From Caldilineaceae bacterium SB0661_bin_32 (GTDB taxonomy: Bacteria; Chloroflexota; Anaerolineae; Caldilineales; Caldilineaceae), in NCBI GenBank assembly GCA_009841235.1, contig VXMH01000104.1:1-64000 (forward strand): a stretch of 64,000 nt of DNA. Reading direction: 5' to 3'. Under the pieces are notes generated by a model. It saw only the letters and a list, made by a program, of their open reading frames with translations. It searched no databases and was not told the DNA's origin. Positions 10,201 to 19,578 of this stretch are shown piece after piece. The position numbers were made by a program, and so were the translations under genes. Numbering within the stretch: position 1 is the stretch's first letter; each line of letters opens with the position of its first letter.

Positions 10201-11130
10201 CTCCTCGCGGATGGCAAGTACCAGATTCGGCTCCGCCAGCAATACTGCGCGCAGACCGTCGATGCGAGCGGCGCTGCCCGAGTCCGTTTCCAACTCCCCA
10301 ACTTCCGTTGGGACTTCCTCAGGCATGTCCTGCACCAGAGCGGATCTTCCCGGAAGGTCATGGACGGTTGCGGCGGCGGAAGCTTCTTCCCTGGGGAAAG
10401 CCGGCGCAGCGCCGCCGGCGAGGACGCTTCCGAGCGCCTCACTTCCAGGCCCGATCAAAACTCTTTGCAGATGTCGCTCGCTGCGCTGCGTTGCCGGGTC
10501 GAAAGACCGCAGCGTCTCTACTTCGTCGCCAAACAGGTCGATGCGGACCGGATGCGGCAGATTTGGAGGCCAGATGTCGACGATTCCGCCGCGACGGGCG
10601 AAAGATCCCGGTTCCTCCACAACTTGCATCGGTTCATATCCGTTTTGCACCCACCGTCCCGTCAGCTCATCCAGTTGAACGAAGCTGCCGACGCGTAAAG
10701 GACGCAGGGCCATTCGAAACGTTCTGGCGGGCAGGGTCTTCTGCATCAGAGCACGGGCCGAGGAGACCACGACAGCTGGCCCGGCAGCTTTTTTCTGCAG
10801 GGCCGCCAGTGCGGTCAGTCTTAGCTGACGCGTGCGCCCGGTCCAGGGAATGCGTTCAAAGGGCAGCGCGTCGGGTTCTGCGTAGAGAGCAATCGGCGGC
10901 GCCCCAGCGGAAGCCGGCAGGTACAGTTCGAGTTGCTCAACCCATTTTTGGGCTTGTTCGGCTGTGCCGGTCACCACAAGGACCGGTCCTTCTCTCTCGA
11001 CGGCGGCGCCGGCGACAAAATATGCGCGCGCTGCCGAGTAGAGCTTTTGCGGCGCCGCCGTATGCTCATTCAGCAGCGCCTGAAAGTTTGGCAGGGCTCT
11101 AAGCAACGGAAGAAGACCAGAGAGATTCAT
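7234..11130 (-). CDS. mfd: Transcription-repair coupling factor
   Basis: 1298 aa; [20 protein letters not shown]-interaction domain; helicase motifs [45 protein letters not shown]. Confidence 0.97.
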   Translation of the reverse strand: MNLSGLLPLLRALPNFQALLNEHTAAPQKLYSAARAYFVAGAAVEREGPVLVVTGTAEQAQKWVEQLELYLPASAGAPPIALYAEPDALPFERIPWTGRTRQLRLTALAALQKKAAGPAVVVSSARALMQKTLPARTFRMALRPLRVGSFVQLDELTGRWVQNGYEPMQVVEEPGSFARRGGIVDIWPPNLPHPVRIDLFGDEVETLRSFDPATQRSERHLQRVLIGPGSEALGSVLAGGAAPAFPREEASAAATVHDLPGRSALVQDMPEEVPTEVGELETDSGSAARIDGLRAVLLAEPNLVLAIREEIARELDDLAAGRTFRGIEWYLPYLYSRPASLLDHLPGRGLLVVDDGEEVAASLKEAGEAAARTCQELLRGHELPSRFDSSFFSPEELLERIAARRPLILGASGLPGENREDESSAIARQFVPCPHFAGQTKRILQEMRKVANSSDRVVLISRQTARLQEELREAQLPANLISDLETPPRSGISLLQGVLSEGFVMNGSPAPEGDSNDRLHLPLRLYTDSELFGWTRQSHQHRRRPQSTVAPELFFADVNPNDYVVHMEHGIGIYEGLTRLEMGGVEREYLQVNYARGDRLYVPVHQADRLSRYVGAGDSGIPPSVTRLGTSDWQSVKERARKAVEDIAEDLLKLYAEREVIPGYAFSPDGPWQEEMESAFPFRETADQIDAIVDVKRDMETDRPMDRIIIGDVGYGKTEVAIRAAFKAVMDGKQAAMLVPTTVLAQQHYRVFSERLKQFPILVEMLSRFRTQSQQEKVLQKMRNGTVDIVIGTHRLLSEDVHFKSLGLLIIDEEQRFGVSHKERLKQMRSQMDVLTLSATPIPRTLHMSLSGVRDMSTINTPPRERLPVRTILSEYDSTLVRQAVQRELERDGQVFFVHNRVRGLRTLATRLQREVPEAVVAVAHGQMAERELENTMMRFADGEIDVLVCTTIVENGLDIRRANTIIVNRADHFGLAQLYQLRGRVGRGAVRGYCYLFHDRHSTLTFDARRRLEALLESSDELGAGFRIAMRDLEIRGAGELLGARQHGQIASVGFDLYTRLLAQSVNDLREKRERFAKVQEVNGDMHLADSANGARAPHAPSQPPEGAPFPVELDDPLAPPVTLDLPLRAEIPATYVEDEGLRLQLYRRIAGLNSLHDLEEMKKEIEDRFGTDPETNSIPLELQNLFYQIQVKMEALKAGILNIGRRRDQIAIRLPQGFPLHAIGESGVVTGDLDDGPKRKLQYFLRMALGSTTDEGEFIPNNAIHVGREAVYIPIDEEGRWRTFLVDSLKALEAGQ

Positions 11131-11190
11131 TCTACTCGTGTTGTCAATGACACCTTTGTGGGGGCCGTCCTGTTTCAGCAGGTGCAGAGG

Positions 11191-11216
11191 CCCGGATTAC
11201 AGACCCGGATTACAGA
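11191..11216. repeat. 13-bp perfect tandem duplication (CCCGGATTACAGA x2)
   Basis: Direct sequence: cccggattacaga cccggattacaga in the pth-mfd spacer. Confidence 0.9.
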
Positions 11217-11233
11217 AAAGAAGGATTGCAGAC

Positions 11234-11860
11234 TCAGGCCGCCGTCGCCGGCGCCGAGTTAAAGCGATTCATTGCTAGGTCAATTCCATGAAATAGCCAG
11301 GTTTCTACGGCGTCGGCAATTCGCGGGCGCAGAGACTTGAAAGCGATCTCCTCGTCGACGCTGAAATTCTGCAAAACGTAGTCGGCCGGACTCATCGGAG
11401 TGAGAGGCCGACCTATGCCCACCCTGGCACGCGGAAACCGATCGGTGCCCAGCATCTGAATGAGCGATTTCATCCCGTTGTGCCCTCCGCTACCACCAAA
11501 AGGGCGCAGGCGCAGCTTGCCGCTTGGCAGGTCGAGCTCATCGTAAATGACGAAGATATCTCGTGGTTCAACTCGATAGAAGTTTGCCATCGGCGCGACT
11601 GAGGTTCCGCACCGGTTCATAAATGTGAGGGGGCGCATGAGAACCACCTTTTGCCCGGGCATAGCTTCTCTCGACAGCCGATTACGTTCCAGCAGTCGCG
11701 AATGCGTGATGGAACCCAAGCCGAACAGGCCATTGAATTTCGCCCGCGAGAGTGAAATCGCATGCCGCTCGGCTAAAATGTCCAGCACTTGAAAGCCAAT
11801 ATTGTGACGATTGCGCGCGTATTGGGGCCCGGGATTGCCCAGACCCACGATCATTTTCAT
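11234..11860 (-). CDS. pth: Peptidyl-tRNA hydrolase
   Basis: MKMIVGLGNPGPQYARNRHNIGFQVLD...; YDELDLPSGKLRLRPFGGSGGHNGMKS. Start set at 11860; the supplied longer ORF translates the upstream tandem repeat. Confidence 0.93.
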   Translation of the reverse strand: MKMIVGLGNPGPQYARNRHNIGFQVLDILAERHAISLSRAKFNGLFGLGSITHSRLLERNRLSREAMPGQKVVLMRPLTFMNRCGTSVAPMANFYRVEPRDIFVIYDELDLPSGKLRLRPFGGSGGHNGMKSLIQMLGTDRFPRARVGIGRPLTPMSPADYVLQNFSVDEEIAFKSLRPRIADAVETWLFHGIDLAMNRFNSAPATAA

Positions 11861-11931
11861 GGTCAACCGTTTTTCCAGCTTCCCCTCGAACGCGACCCAG
11901 GGCGCGTTCAGGTCGGAAAAATGAACCCCGG

Positions 11932-11990
11932 CACAGCTTGAGACACAGCTTGAGACACAGCTTGAGACACAGCTTGAGACACAGCTTGAG
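11932..11990. repeat. 12-bp tandem repeat (CTTGAGACACAG, about 5 copies)
   Basis: Direct sequence: cacag(cttgagacacag)x4 cttgag upstream of pth. Confidence 0.95.
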
Positions 11991-12337
11991 AAAAAGAAAC
12001 AGGCTGGCAGTTCGTGAGACTTGCTGCCTTCCGCCCCCGAATCGCGAGCCAATCATCGCAGAAGTGAACGACAGTCAGCAGTTGACGGCCAGCAGTTGAT
12101 TATCCCGCATACAGCCAGGTTCGGCAAAAAAGGAAGGGGAACTAAAGGCGCCGGTTGCGCTGCAAATTGGCGACTCGCTTTGGGACCGCCATAGGGCAGA
12201 ATCCTGCAATGGCTCTTGCCATTCGTTCAGGTACTCCGCCCATTCGCCGCGCCGGCAGAGGAAATTCCGACCCCGCAGCCGACAGCCCTACTGAAGGGGC
12301 CGTGCAGGTGATTGGGACCGGAAAGGCAGTGCCTGAT

Positions 12338-13330
12338 TTACTCGCTCTTTGCAAATACCCACTCCAACAAGCGCTTGACGGCAAATACGGCGCCTAACAG
12401 AAGGAACAGGCCTGCGCTCCAGCGAACTCCGGTGAAGAACTGCGCACGAAGTTTTTCCAATGCCAATGATTCTCCCAGGTCTCCCAGAATTCCGGGCTGC
12501 GGAACGATTTCACTCTGGTCGGACGAAGAGGCCTGGCTTTCCGTTGTACTACTGTCGTCACCCTGGGAAGGCGGCGGCGGAGTTGTCGTTGGCTCTTCCG
12601 TTGCACCCTCGATGTTCGGCTGCTCTACACGGACCTCAGCGACCGTAGGTTGCGGGTATGGTGTCGGCGTATCTATGGGAATCGGTGTCGGAGTTGGTCC
12701 GTCAGGCGTAGGCGTGATCGGATCCTGGCCGACACTTATGTTATGTACGAAGAACTCCGCATAGTTTCCATCCGGCCGTACGACCCGCAGGCGCAGTGTG
12801 TAGGCGCCTGGCGCAAGGACATCGGTATGCCACACACCCAGCTGTCCGTTGACAACCTGACGTGGTTCCCCGCCGAAATACTTGAAGGCTTCCTCGCCCC
12901 TTGACGACTCCTTGTAGGAGAGCTCATAGCGGGCGAAAGGCGTGCCGGTTGCCGTTCCCATGATCGGCACAGGCCCGCTGACGCTGCTGCCTTGTTCGGG
13001 GGAGGTGATGCCGGACTGGGTAGTCTGTTCATTGCGGGCTTGTACTCGATCCAGTCGATAGTCCTGGAACTGGTCGCGCAACTCTTCCGCGCCGAATTGG
13101 TTTACAGCCGCATTGGAAGTGCCGGCAACGAGGGCCAGCCCAAACAGTCCCGGGGCAAGCAGACTCAAAAGGCAGGGAACGAGCAGTTGCAAGAGTCGTA
13201 AATGTCTCCTGGGACGGGTCTTGCGATTCTCAGTCATATGCATAACGGTCTTCTTCAAGCTTTCAGGGGCCGCATCCGACATTTCAGGGCCGTCGCCGTT
13301 TGCCACACCGGGCGATACATACCGGCCCAA
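12338..13330 (-). CDS. Membrane-anchored surface protein with PT-rich linker and C-terminal TM helix
   Basis: N-terminal hydrophobic segment, Ig-like region (GAYTLRLRVVRPDGNYAEFFVHNISV), PTPTPDGPTPTPIPIDTPTP linker, C-terminal TM. Confidence 0.6.
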   Translation of the reverse strand: MGRYVSPGVANGDGPEMSDAAPESLKKTVMHMTENRKTRPRRHLRLLQLLVPCLLSLLAPGLFGLALVAGTSNAAVNQFGAEELRDQFQDYRLDRVQARNEQTTQSGITSPEQGSSVSGPVPIMGTATGTPFARYELSYKESSRGEEAFKYFGGEPRQVVNGQLGVWHTDVLAPGAYTLRLRVVRPDGNYAEFFVHNISVGQDPITPTPDGPTPTPIPIDTPTPYPQPTVAEVRVEQPNIEGATEEPTTTPPPPSQGDDSSTTESQASSSDQSEIVPQPGILGDLGESLALEKLRAQFFTGVRWSAGLFLLLGAVFAVKRLLEWVFAKSE

Positions 13331-13341
13331 GAGCTGCAGAA

Positions 13342-14256
13342 CTACTGCAAAGATTTGATGTAAAGGACAATGTCACCAATCTGTTCGTCGGTCAGGCCTG
13401 ACTGTCCACCTGAGGGCGGCATAGCGATGCCTGTGCGATTGTCCGCCGCATCGGCGGCGCGTCCATCGCGGATAACTGTCACCAATTCGTCGTCAGTCAG
13501 TCCAGAAACATGAGGCGAGTCCGCCAAGGCAGTACCCAGCCCTTCCACACCTATCCCATGCTCCCCGTGGCAGGGGGCGCAGGCTTGTGCATAGAGCGCT
13601 GCCCCGTTTTCCAGGCTCGTAGGCGTAGCTGACGGCGCAGGGGTTGGCGTCGGGTCCGCAGAGAGTTCGAGAAATGGCAGCTCCGAAACGAAAGGGAGTT
13701 CCACATCCGGCAAGGAAACATGAATCTTCCCCGCCCGGGCGGCGCCGGCTACGTACAACCCTACCGCAATCAGGACCACAAAGGGCACCGGCCAACGCGG
13801 CCACCGATAGGGCCATGCTTTGCCGGCGCCTCCCGCGTCAGCGGCAATGACCATCAACATGCCGGTAGTAACGGCCATGAACCCGAACATTGCCAGAAGC
13901 GGAATCGTTATGAAACCGAACCAATCGAGCCAGACCGTCGCACAGGTCACCCCTATTCCGCAGGAAGAAGGCGATCCAAAGTATGGTGTCTTTTGAAGCA
14001 GGAAATGATAGACGGCGACACCTTGGCCGACCAGTGAAAAGGGCAAGACCAGATGCGGAAGATGAGGGTCTCTGCGCATAATCCCAAGAGTAAGTAGTCC
14101 CGCAAGAGGATACATCAGGATGCGCTGGTACCAACAGAGAGTGCAAGGTGTAAAGCCGCTCACCTCGCTGAAATAGAGACTGCCCATCGTAGCGGTCCAG
14201 GCCGTAATGAGCGCCCCGTACAGACCGAGTTTTGTCCAAAAGCGTGAACTGTTCAT
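13342..14256 (-). CDS. DsbB/BdbC-type disulfide bond formation protein fused to C-terminal c-type cytochrome
   Basis: CTLCWYQR and SSCGIGVTC loops in a 4-TM DsbB core; fifth TM; PT linker; CAPCH heme motif, AMPPSGG axial Met region and IVLYIKSL. Confidence 0.85.
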   Translation of the reverse strand: MNSSRFWTKLGLYGALITAWTATMGSLYFSEVSGFTPCTLCWYQRILMYPLAGLLTLGIMRRDPHLPHLVLPFSLVGQGVAVYHFLLQKTPYFGSPSSCGIGVTCATVWLDWFGFITIPLLAMFGFMAVTTGMLMVIAADAGGAGKAWPYRWPRWPVPFVVLIAVGLYVAGAARAGKIHVSLPDVELPFVSELPFLELSADPTPTPAPSATPTSLENGAALYAQACAPCHGEHGIGVEGLGTALADSPHVSGLTDDELVTVIRDGRAADAADNRTGIAMPPSGGQSGLTDEQIGDIVLYIKSLQ

Positions 14257-14275
14257 TGGACTCAGTTTCGCGTGT

Positions 14276-14977
14276 TCACTGGTCGGAGGACAGTCGTCTG
14301 TCGATTGCCGCCGAGACCGTTCCGTAGTCGAGCGGATTGTCGACGCGTTCGCCGTTGACCAGCACGGTTGGCGTGCTGTTGTGTCCGGCTGTGCGGGCGG
14401 CCTGCAGGCTCTCCGATATGGTCGGCATATGCTCTTGATTTGTCAGACAGGATGTAAACGTATCTTGATCGAGATCCAGTTCCCCAGCGTAGTCGATCAG
14501 GCGCTCCATGAGAAATGCGTTCGCGCCGGAGGAAGTTGCCTGGAATACTCGATCATGGTAGACCCAGAACCGCCCTTGGTCGGCGGCACACTCGCTCGCC
14601 TGGGCGGCCAGGGACGCGCCGGGTTCGTGTTGCTGCAGGGGAAAGTGTCTGAATTCCAACTTGACTTTTCCGGAGGAGATATAGTTGTCAACGAGGCCGG
14701 GCTTTACGCGCTGGTTGAAGGCGGCACACGCCGGACAGCGAAAGTCTTCCCAGGCTTGAACGGTTACCGGGGCATCGGGATCGCCCAGGATGTTCCGATT
14801 CTGCCAGGCGGAAGAAATACCGGAATAGTCAGGAAGTTCAACTGAAATTGACTCATTGTCAGTTGCTGCGGCCAGGATGACCGCCAGCAGTCCTGCCAGC
14901 AAGGCAACCCCGCCGACAAGATAGATGCTCAGCGACAGCCGCCGTCTGCTATTGGCAATAAGGTCTTTTGCTTTCAC
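14276..14977 (-). CDS. DsbA-family thiol:disulfide oxidoreductase, membrane-anchored
   Basis: EDFRCPACAAFNQRVKP (CPAC), FRHFPLQQHEPG, TPTVLVNGERV; N-terminal TM. Confidence 0.88.
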   Translation of the reverse strand: MKAKDLIANSRRRLSLSIYLVGGVALLAGLLAVILAAATDNESISVELPDYSGISSAWQNRNILGDPDAPVTVQAWEDFRCPACAAFNQRVKPGLVDNYISSGKVKLEFRHFPLQQHEPGASLAAQASECAADQGRFWVYHDRVFQATSSGANAFLMERLIDYAGELDLDQDTFTSCLTNQEHMPTISESLQAARTAGHNSTPTVLVNGERVDNPLDYGTVSAAIDRRLSSDQ

Positions 14978-15270
14978 CTACCTGGTCCTTGCCTTTGCAG
15001 TTGCGCTTCCGCCCAATCGCAGGCTACAGAAACTGTGTACTGGCGGGCGTCCGGGCCTAGATTTCCCAGATTTGACCCCTTTAATGGGAAAAGGCCTGAT
15101 ATTGGAATATAGCACCGATTCCTGTACTACACAAAACAGAGTTGGATTTTCCCGGCGGCCACTTGGACCGGCTTTGGTTACAGTTGCTTTCCGAGTAAGC
15201 TAACTCAGGAAAGCGCAGGGCAGGCGCCAGGCCCGGCCTTACCGGGAGGTCCGTTGATTAGGGAGCGCGA

Positions 15271-15291
15271 GGACAGGCACAAGGCCTGCCC
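15271..15291. repeat. REP-like imperfect palindrome GGACAGGC-acaag-GCCTGCCC
   Basis: 8-bp arms with one mismatch in a GC-rich spacer upstream of the SDR gene; dispersal not testable here. Confidence 0.4.
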
Positions 15292-15370
15292 CTACCGTGA
15301 TTTGCCCGGTTACGGGATCGGAGCAGGTATCGAAAACCACAGGGTTTTACGGTTCGGAGGAGTCGTCTCG

Positions 15371-16252
15371 ATGACAAACAGTGGCTCGCGAACGCGGGAC
15401 TTCGAGAAGGAGAAACTCAAAGGAAAGGTAGCCGTCGTCACGGGCGCAAGCCGGGGCATCGGTGAAGCAATTGCCGATGCGCTGGCGGCGGAAGGCTGCC
15501 GGCTGATTCTGGCGGCGCGCAGTAAGGACAAGCTCGAGGACGTTTCAAGTGGGCTGCGGCTGCGACACGGGGTAGAGGTCATTACAGTGCCTACTGATAT
15601 CGGCGACGAAGGCGAGGCACGCAGGCTCATAGAGACAGCCGAGAGTCATTTTGGCGGTGTAGACATCCTTGTGAACAACGCCGGAATGGGCATTTACGGC
15701 GCTATCGACGAGCTGCATCTGGACGACCTCAGGAATGTTTTCGAGGTCAACTTCTTTGGCCCGCTTGCGGCCCTGCAAGCGGCCGTCCCGGTTATGCGTC
15801 GAAACGGCGGAGGTATCATTGTCAATGTCAGCAGTATCGTGGGCAAGTTTCCACAGCCTCTGGGGGGAGGTTACACGGCAACCAAGTTTGCGCTTCAGGG
15901 GGCGAGCGGCGCAGCCCGTGCAGAGTTGAAGCGTGACAACATAGACGTCGTTCTTGTTTGCCCCGGCCTGACAGACACAGAGTTTTCACAGCACAGCCGG
16001 ATCAGCGTGCCGGGCGCTGAGCACCGGCAGGGCGAACGCCATTCACTCGGTCAAGGGGTCGAGCCGGAAAGAGTCGGCCGCCGCACTGTGGCGGCGATCA
16101 AGCGAGGAGAGCGGGAGGTTTACGTGACCTTTTTTGATCGCGCCCTCGTGTGGTTCGCGTTGCATTTCCCCGGACTCTTGCAGTGGGCGCTCGTCTACGT
16201 CACGCGTTACCGGCGAAAGCGGTTTGAAGAAGGAGAGCGTGCGCACGAATAG
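15371..16252 (+). CDS. SDR family oxidoreductase
   Basis: GKVAVVTGASRGIGEAIA, NNAGMGIYG, GGYTATKFALQGASG (YxxxK). Start moved to ATG 15371. Confidence 0.9.
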   Translation: MTNSGSRTRDFEKEKLKGKVAVVTGASRGIGEAIADALAAEGCRLILAARSKDKLEDVSSGLRLRHGVEVITVPTDIGDEGEARRLIETAESHFGGVDILVNNAGMGIYGAIDELHLDDLRNVFEVNFFGPLAALQAAVPVMRRNGGGIIVNVSSIVGKFPQPLGGGYTATKFALQGASGAARAELKRDNIDVVLVCPGLTDTEFSQHSRISVPGAEHRQGERHSLGQGVEPERVGRRTVAAIKRGEREVYVTFFDRALVWFALHFPGLLQWALVYVTRYRRKRFEEGERAHE

Positions 16253-16326
16253 GCGCGTTCGTCCGGTTGGGCCAGGACAACAGTTGTCAGACCGGGTTTC
16301 CGCGACTCCCGCTTGACCTCAAGCGC

Positions 16327-17361
16327 TCACTGTTGTCGAAACAGTACCCACATCGGCTGCTTCCCTATTTCATAGGTATTCAAGTGTGACAGCAACCCGC
16401 TTTCAGGATCGATCGAGTATGCTGCTGCGTTGCCTGTCCCTTGTCCTGCGGCCAGAAGATACCGGCCTTCAGGGTCGACATTGAAGACTCGAGGGACTGC
16501 TTCCGTGCTCTGCCATCCCTGCAGTTTGACAGCTCCGCTCCCCGTGTCGACCGAAAAGACGGCAATGCTTTCGTGGCCTCGATTCGTGACATAGAGTGTG
16601 CGCCCGTTCGGGTGCAGATGAATCTGGGCACAGGTGTTGGCGCCGGTAAACCCTTCAGGCAGAGACGAAACCGTCTGAAATGGGCGCAACGTACAGCCAA
16701 CTCGACTTGAGTGGGTCTGACCGCTGCCTGCCTTGTCAAAGTGGTAGGCAGTGACGCAGGACGCGTCCTCGTCCGACGTGTAAACAAACCGCTGATCGAG
16801 GGAAAAAACGAAGTGCCTTGGGCCTAGCCCATCGGCCGCGGCAACACGAGGTGCAGAAGGGTTGGGCGAGAGTTGACCGGTTTGTTCGTCAAACTGGAAC
16901 AGGAAGATACTGTTTGCTTCGAGCGGATGCGGCACAAGAGCGTAGCGGTTCGTTTCATCAGTCTCAATGCAGTGTGCGCGCGCAGCCGTCGTCACACGAC
17001 ATGCTTCGGCGCCGATTGAGCCATCGGCCTCGATCCGGTGGACCATTGCCTTGCCCGCTCGGTAATAGGCGCTCATCAGAAAGCGGCCTGTCTTGTCAGG
17101 GGCAAGGTAACAGGAATCAGCGTCCACCTGCCGCCTGCCCAGCAGGTGTAACCCGCCATCGCGCTCGATGCGAAATGCCGCCAGCTCATTGCTGGCCCGC
17201 AGAGAGCAGTAAAGCGTCCGCCCATCAGGAGAGCTTGCCAACGCGGAAGGGCCGCCGACTGCGCGGACATCCCGGCACTGTTGCAGCTGGCCGTCACTTT
17301 CCATTTCATAGATCCGGATCAGGTCGTCACCGGATACGGTTATGTAAACGAGTGTGGTCAT
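16327..17361 (-). CDS. Lactonase family beta-propeller protein (6-phosphogluconolactonase-like)
   Basis: Repeats such as ASSPDGRTLYCSLRASNELAAFRIE and HPNGRTLYVTNRGHESIAVFSVD. Confidence 0.85.
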   Translation of the reverse strand: MTTLVYITVSGDDLIRIYEMESDGQLQQCRDVRAVGGPSALASSPDGRTLYCSLRASNELAAFRIERDGGLHLLGRRQVDADSCYLAPDKTGRFLMSAYYRAGKAMVHRIEADGSIGAEACRVTTAARAHCIETDETNRYALVPHPLEANSIFLFQFDEQTGQLSPNPSAPRVAAADGLGPRHFVFSLDQRFVYTSDEDASCVTAYHFDKAGSGQTHSSRVGCTLRPFQTVSSLPEGFTGANTCAQIHLHPNGRTLYVTNRGHESIAVFSVDTGSGAVKLQGWQSTEAVPRVFNVDPEGRYLLAAGQGTGNAAAYSIDPESGLLSHLNTYEIGKQPMWVLFRQQ

Positions 17362-17586
17362 GTTGGGCTCCTCGGGCAACAGGTTGAACGCCAGGAAGAA
17401 AGTCTTATGGCCCCGTTTCGGTTCAGGAGTCAGTTCATTGCATTATTGACTGCAATGCCGGCATGGCTGGCAATCCATACTGCCTTTTCTTCCCCGCCTC
17501 TCCCTCCTGGTTTGTGGGAAAGCGGCGGCTGATGTAATGTTTGCGGAATTGAACCGTTTCCGAATTTCAAATGAGGCAAATTAACG

Positions 17587-18558
17587 ATGGTGAAGAAGAT
17601 CTGGATGGAATGGCCCCTGCCGCCCGCGATGCTTCCGCAGATCACGGAGCTGGCAGAGCTCGTCGATGACGGCGATATGGAAAAGCTACATGGCTCTACC
17701 GTTATTTCCGGCATTCGCCGCTACTATGACGGCGAATTCATGGATCGAGTCGGGCCAAACTTGGTGCAAATCGCCAAGCCCGGCATTGGTGTCGACAATA
17801 TTGACCTCGACGCCGCCACAGCGCGAGGCATTCTTGTTTGCAATACGCCCGACGCGCCGTCTGAGTCAACAGCGGAGCATGCAGTAGCACTGTTGATGGC
17901 GGTTGCCAAGCGGGTGATGGTCGGCGACATGCATCTGCGGGGGGCGTCCGACATTGGACGGGGTGAGATGCTGGGCACTGAATTGCTGGGCAGCTCTTTG
18001 GGCATCGTTGGTTTCGGACGAATCGGCCGGCGGGTAGCAGAAATGTGCGCGCTGGGAATCAGGATGAACGTTACCATTTTTGATCCGCTTCTGCCAGACA
18101 GTATCCGGTTGCCTGAGGGCGTTTCCCGGACTGATGACCTGGATGCGATTTTCGCTGAGAACCAGTTTGTAACTCTGCACACACCGCTGCTTCCGGAGAC
18201 ACACCACCTCGCAAACGAAAGGCGGCTGCGCCTGATGAAGCGGGGCAGTTATCTCATAAATGCGTCACGCGGGGGCGTCGTTGACGAGGCCGCCCTGATC
18301 AGGGTATTGAGCGAGGGACATCTGGCTGGCGCAGGGCTGGATGTCTTCGATCCCGAACCGCCCTTGGCAGACAATCCCCTTCTGGCCATGAAGAATGTAG
18401 TCCTTACTCCCCACATTGCCTCTTACACGGAAGCCGGCATGGCGGCCATGCAGGCCGGGACGGTAGAAAACATCGCGAAGGTCTTAAAGGGTGAACGGCC
18501 GACGTGGATTGCCAACCCGGAAGCGTGGCCAGGCCGGATGGAAAAGGCAGCGGCCTGA
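17587..18558 (+). CDS. D-isomer specific 2-hydroxyacid dehydrogenase
   Basis: LGIVGFGRIGRRVAEMC, LINASRGGVVDEAAL, AGAGLDVFDPEPPL, VLTPHIASYT. Confidence 0.92.
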   Translation: MVKKIWMEWPLPPAMLPQITELAELVDDGDMEKLHGSTVISGIRRYYDGEFMDRVGPNLVQIAKPGIGVDNIDLDAATARGILVCNTPDAPSESTAEHAVALLMAVAKRVMVGDMHLRGASDIGRGEMLGTELLGSSLGIVGFGRIGRRVAEMCALGIRMNVTIFDPLLPDSIRLPEGVSRTDDLDAIFAENQFVTLHTPLLPETHHLANERRLRLMKRGSYLINASRGGVVDEAALIRVLSEGHLAGAGLDVFDPEPPLADNPLLAMKNVVLTPHIASYTEAGMAAMQAGTVENIAKVLKGERPTWIANPEAWPGRMEKAAA

Positions 18559-18606
18559 CAGCGGCCGGGCGGAGATGCACCTCGCGGCCCGGCCTCCTCA
18601 ATTCAC

Positions 18607-18638
18607 ACTATATCTTCGAGAAACTATATCTTCGAGAA
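18607..18638. repeat. 16-bp perfect tandem duplication (ACTATATCTTCGAGAA x2)
   Basis: Direct sequence in the spacer between convergent dehydrogenase and creatininase genes. Confidence 0.95.
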
Positions 18639-18647
18639 AAGCAGCTT

Positions 18648-19469
18648 TCACCAGCGGATGCGGCTCTGAACGGGCCCAATGTGCTGGTCGGAGCGTTCCG
18701 AGATCGGCCAGCTGCGCCACTCCTCAACGACCGCGATCAGCCCGCCAACTGCTGCCTCAAAAATAACTTTTCCCTTCTCAGCTGTTGCAAGCGTCGGGTC
18801 TCCGTGGACACCCAAGCGGGTCCACCGGCCCCAGAAGTCGTTGAACCGGACCGGGTTGGTATAGACGCTGTCGGAGCTGACAAACTGGCCGCGAACATCA
18901 TCGTCGGCTTCGGCCTTGTCCATCTGCACGCGCTCCGGGGCCAGGTGAAGGTAGAGCGAAGTCTCGAACTCATCCGCGTGCGCCATCACTTCCGTCTCCT
19001 TGACAGCGTTGAAGGCTTCCATCGCCAGCCCGAAGTACCCCAGGGCGCCGCACAGCGAGTCGGTTTCAAGCACCGTTTTCCGGGCGACAAGATCGATCAA
19101 GGGGGTGTTTGAGCCGTGTCCGTTTACCAGGAGAATCTTTTCAAAGCCATGATAGGCAACGCTCTTGGTAATGTTAAGGCAAAAGGCGATGAAAACTTCC
19201 GGTTCGATATGGATTGTACCGGGAAAGTCGATATGGTGGAGATTCAATCCATAGGAGATTGGCGGCAAGACCAGTATCGAATCCGGCGCGCGGCGCCCTG
19301 CTTCCAGGCAAATCGATTCGCACAGAAAGACGTCAACGTCCAGTGGGAGGTGGCGGCCGTGCTGCTCAGTCGATGCTACCGGCAGCAGGACGACTTTTTG
19401 AGCTGCGATGGCATCGTTCATCTCCGCCCAAGTCAGACGGTTGTAGCGGTATTCAGTTTGGGGATCCAT
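18648..19469 (-). CDS. Creatininase family protein
   Basis: VVLLPVASTEQHGRHLPLDVDVFLCE, LVNGHGSNTPLIDLVAR, HADEFETSLYL. Start taken as ATG 19469, avoiding overlap with the upstream gene. Confidence 0.88.
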   Translation of the reverse strand: MDPQTEYRYNRLTWAEMNDAIAAQKVVLLPVASTEQHGRHLPLDVDVFLCESICLEAGRRAPDSILVLPPISYGLNLHHIDFPGTIHIEPEVFIAFCLNITKSVAYHGFEKILLVNGHGSNTPLIDLVARKTVLETDSLCGALGYFGLAMEAFNAVKETEVMAHADEFETSLYLHLAPERVQMDKAEADDDVRGQFVSSDSVYTNPVRFNDFWGRWTRLGVHGDPTLATAEKGKVIFEAAVGGLIAVVEEWRSWPISERSDQHIGPVQSRIRW

Positions 19470-19578
19470 AGGTCTGCCTTCTCTGGTGTGTGCTAGTCCC
19501 TTTTCCGGTAATTCAGCGCGAGCAGGTACGGACATTTCGGTCCGCCGTAGAGGGATATTCCATGGGACACTTGCAGGG

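Noticed and set aside
10047-11102. 351-aa plus-strand ORF
   Set aside because: Antisense to mfd; low-complexity Arg/Pro-rich translation with no recognisable domain.
11932-11990. Possible CRISPR-like array
   Set aside because: Contiguous 12-bp tandem units without spacers; a minisatellite, not CRISPR.
11861-12052. N-terminal extension of Pth with (SSCV)n repeats
   Set aside because: Arises from reading through the 12-bp tandem repeat; Pth homology begins at MKMIVGLGNPG (11860).
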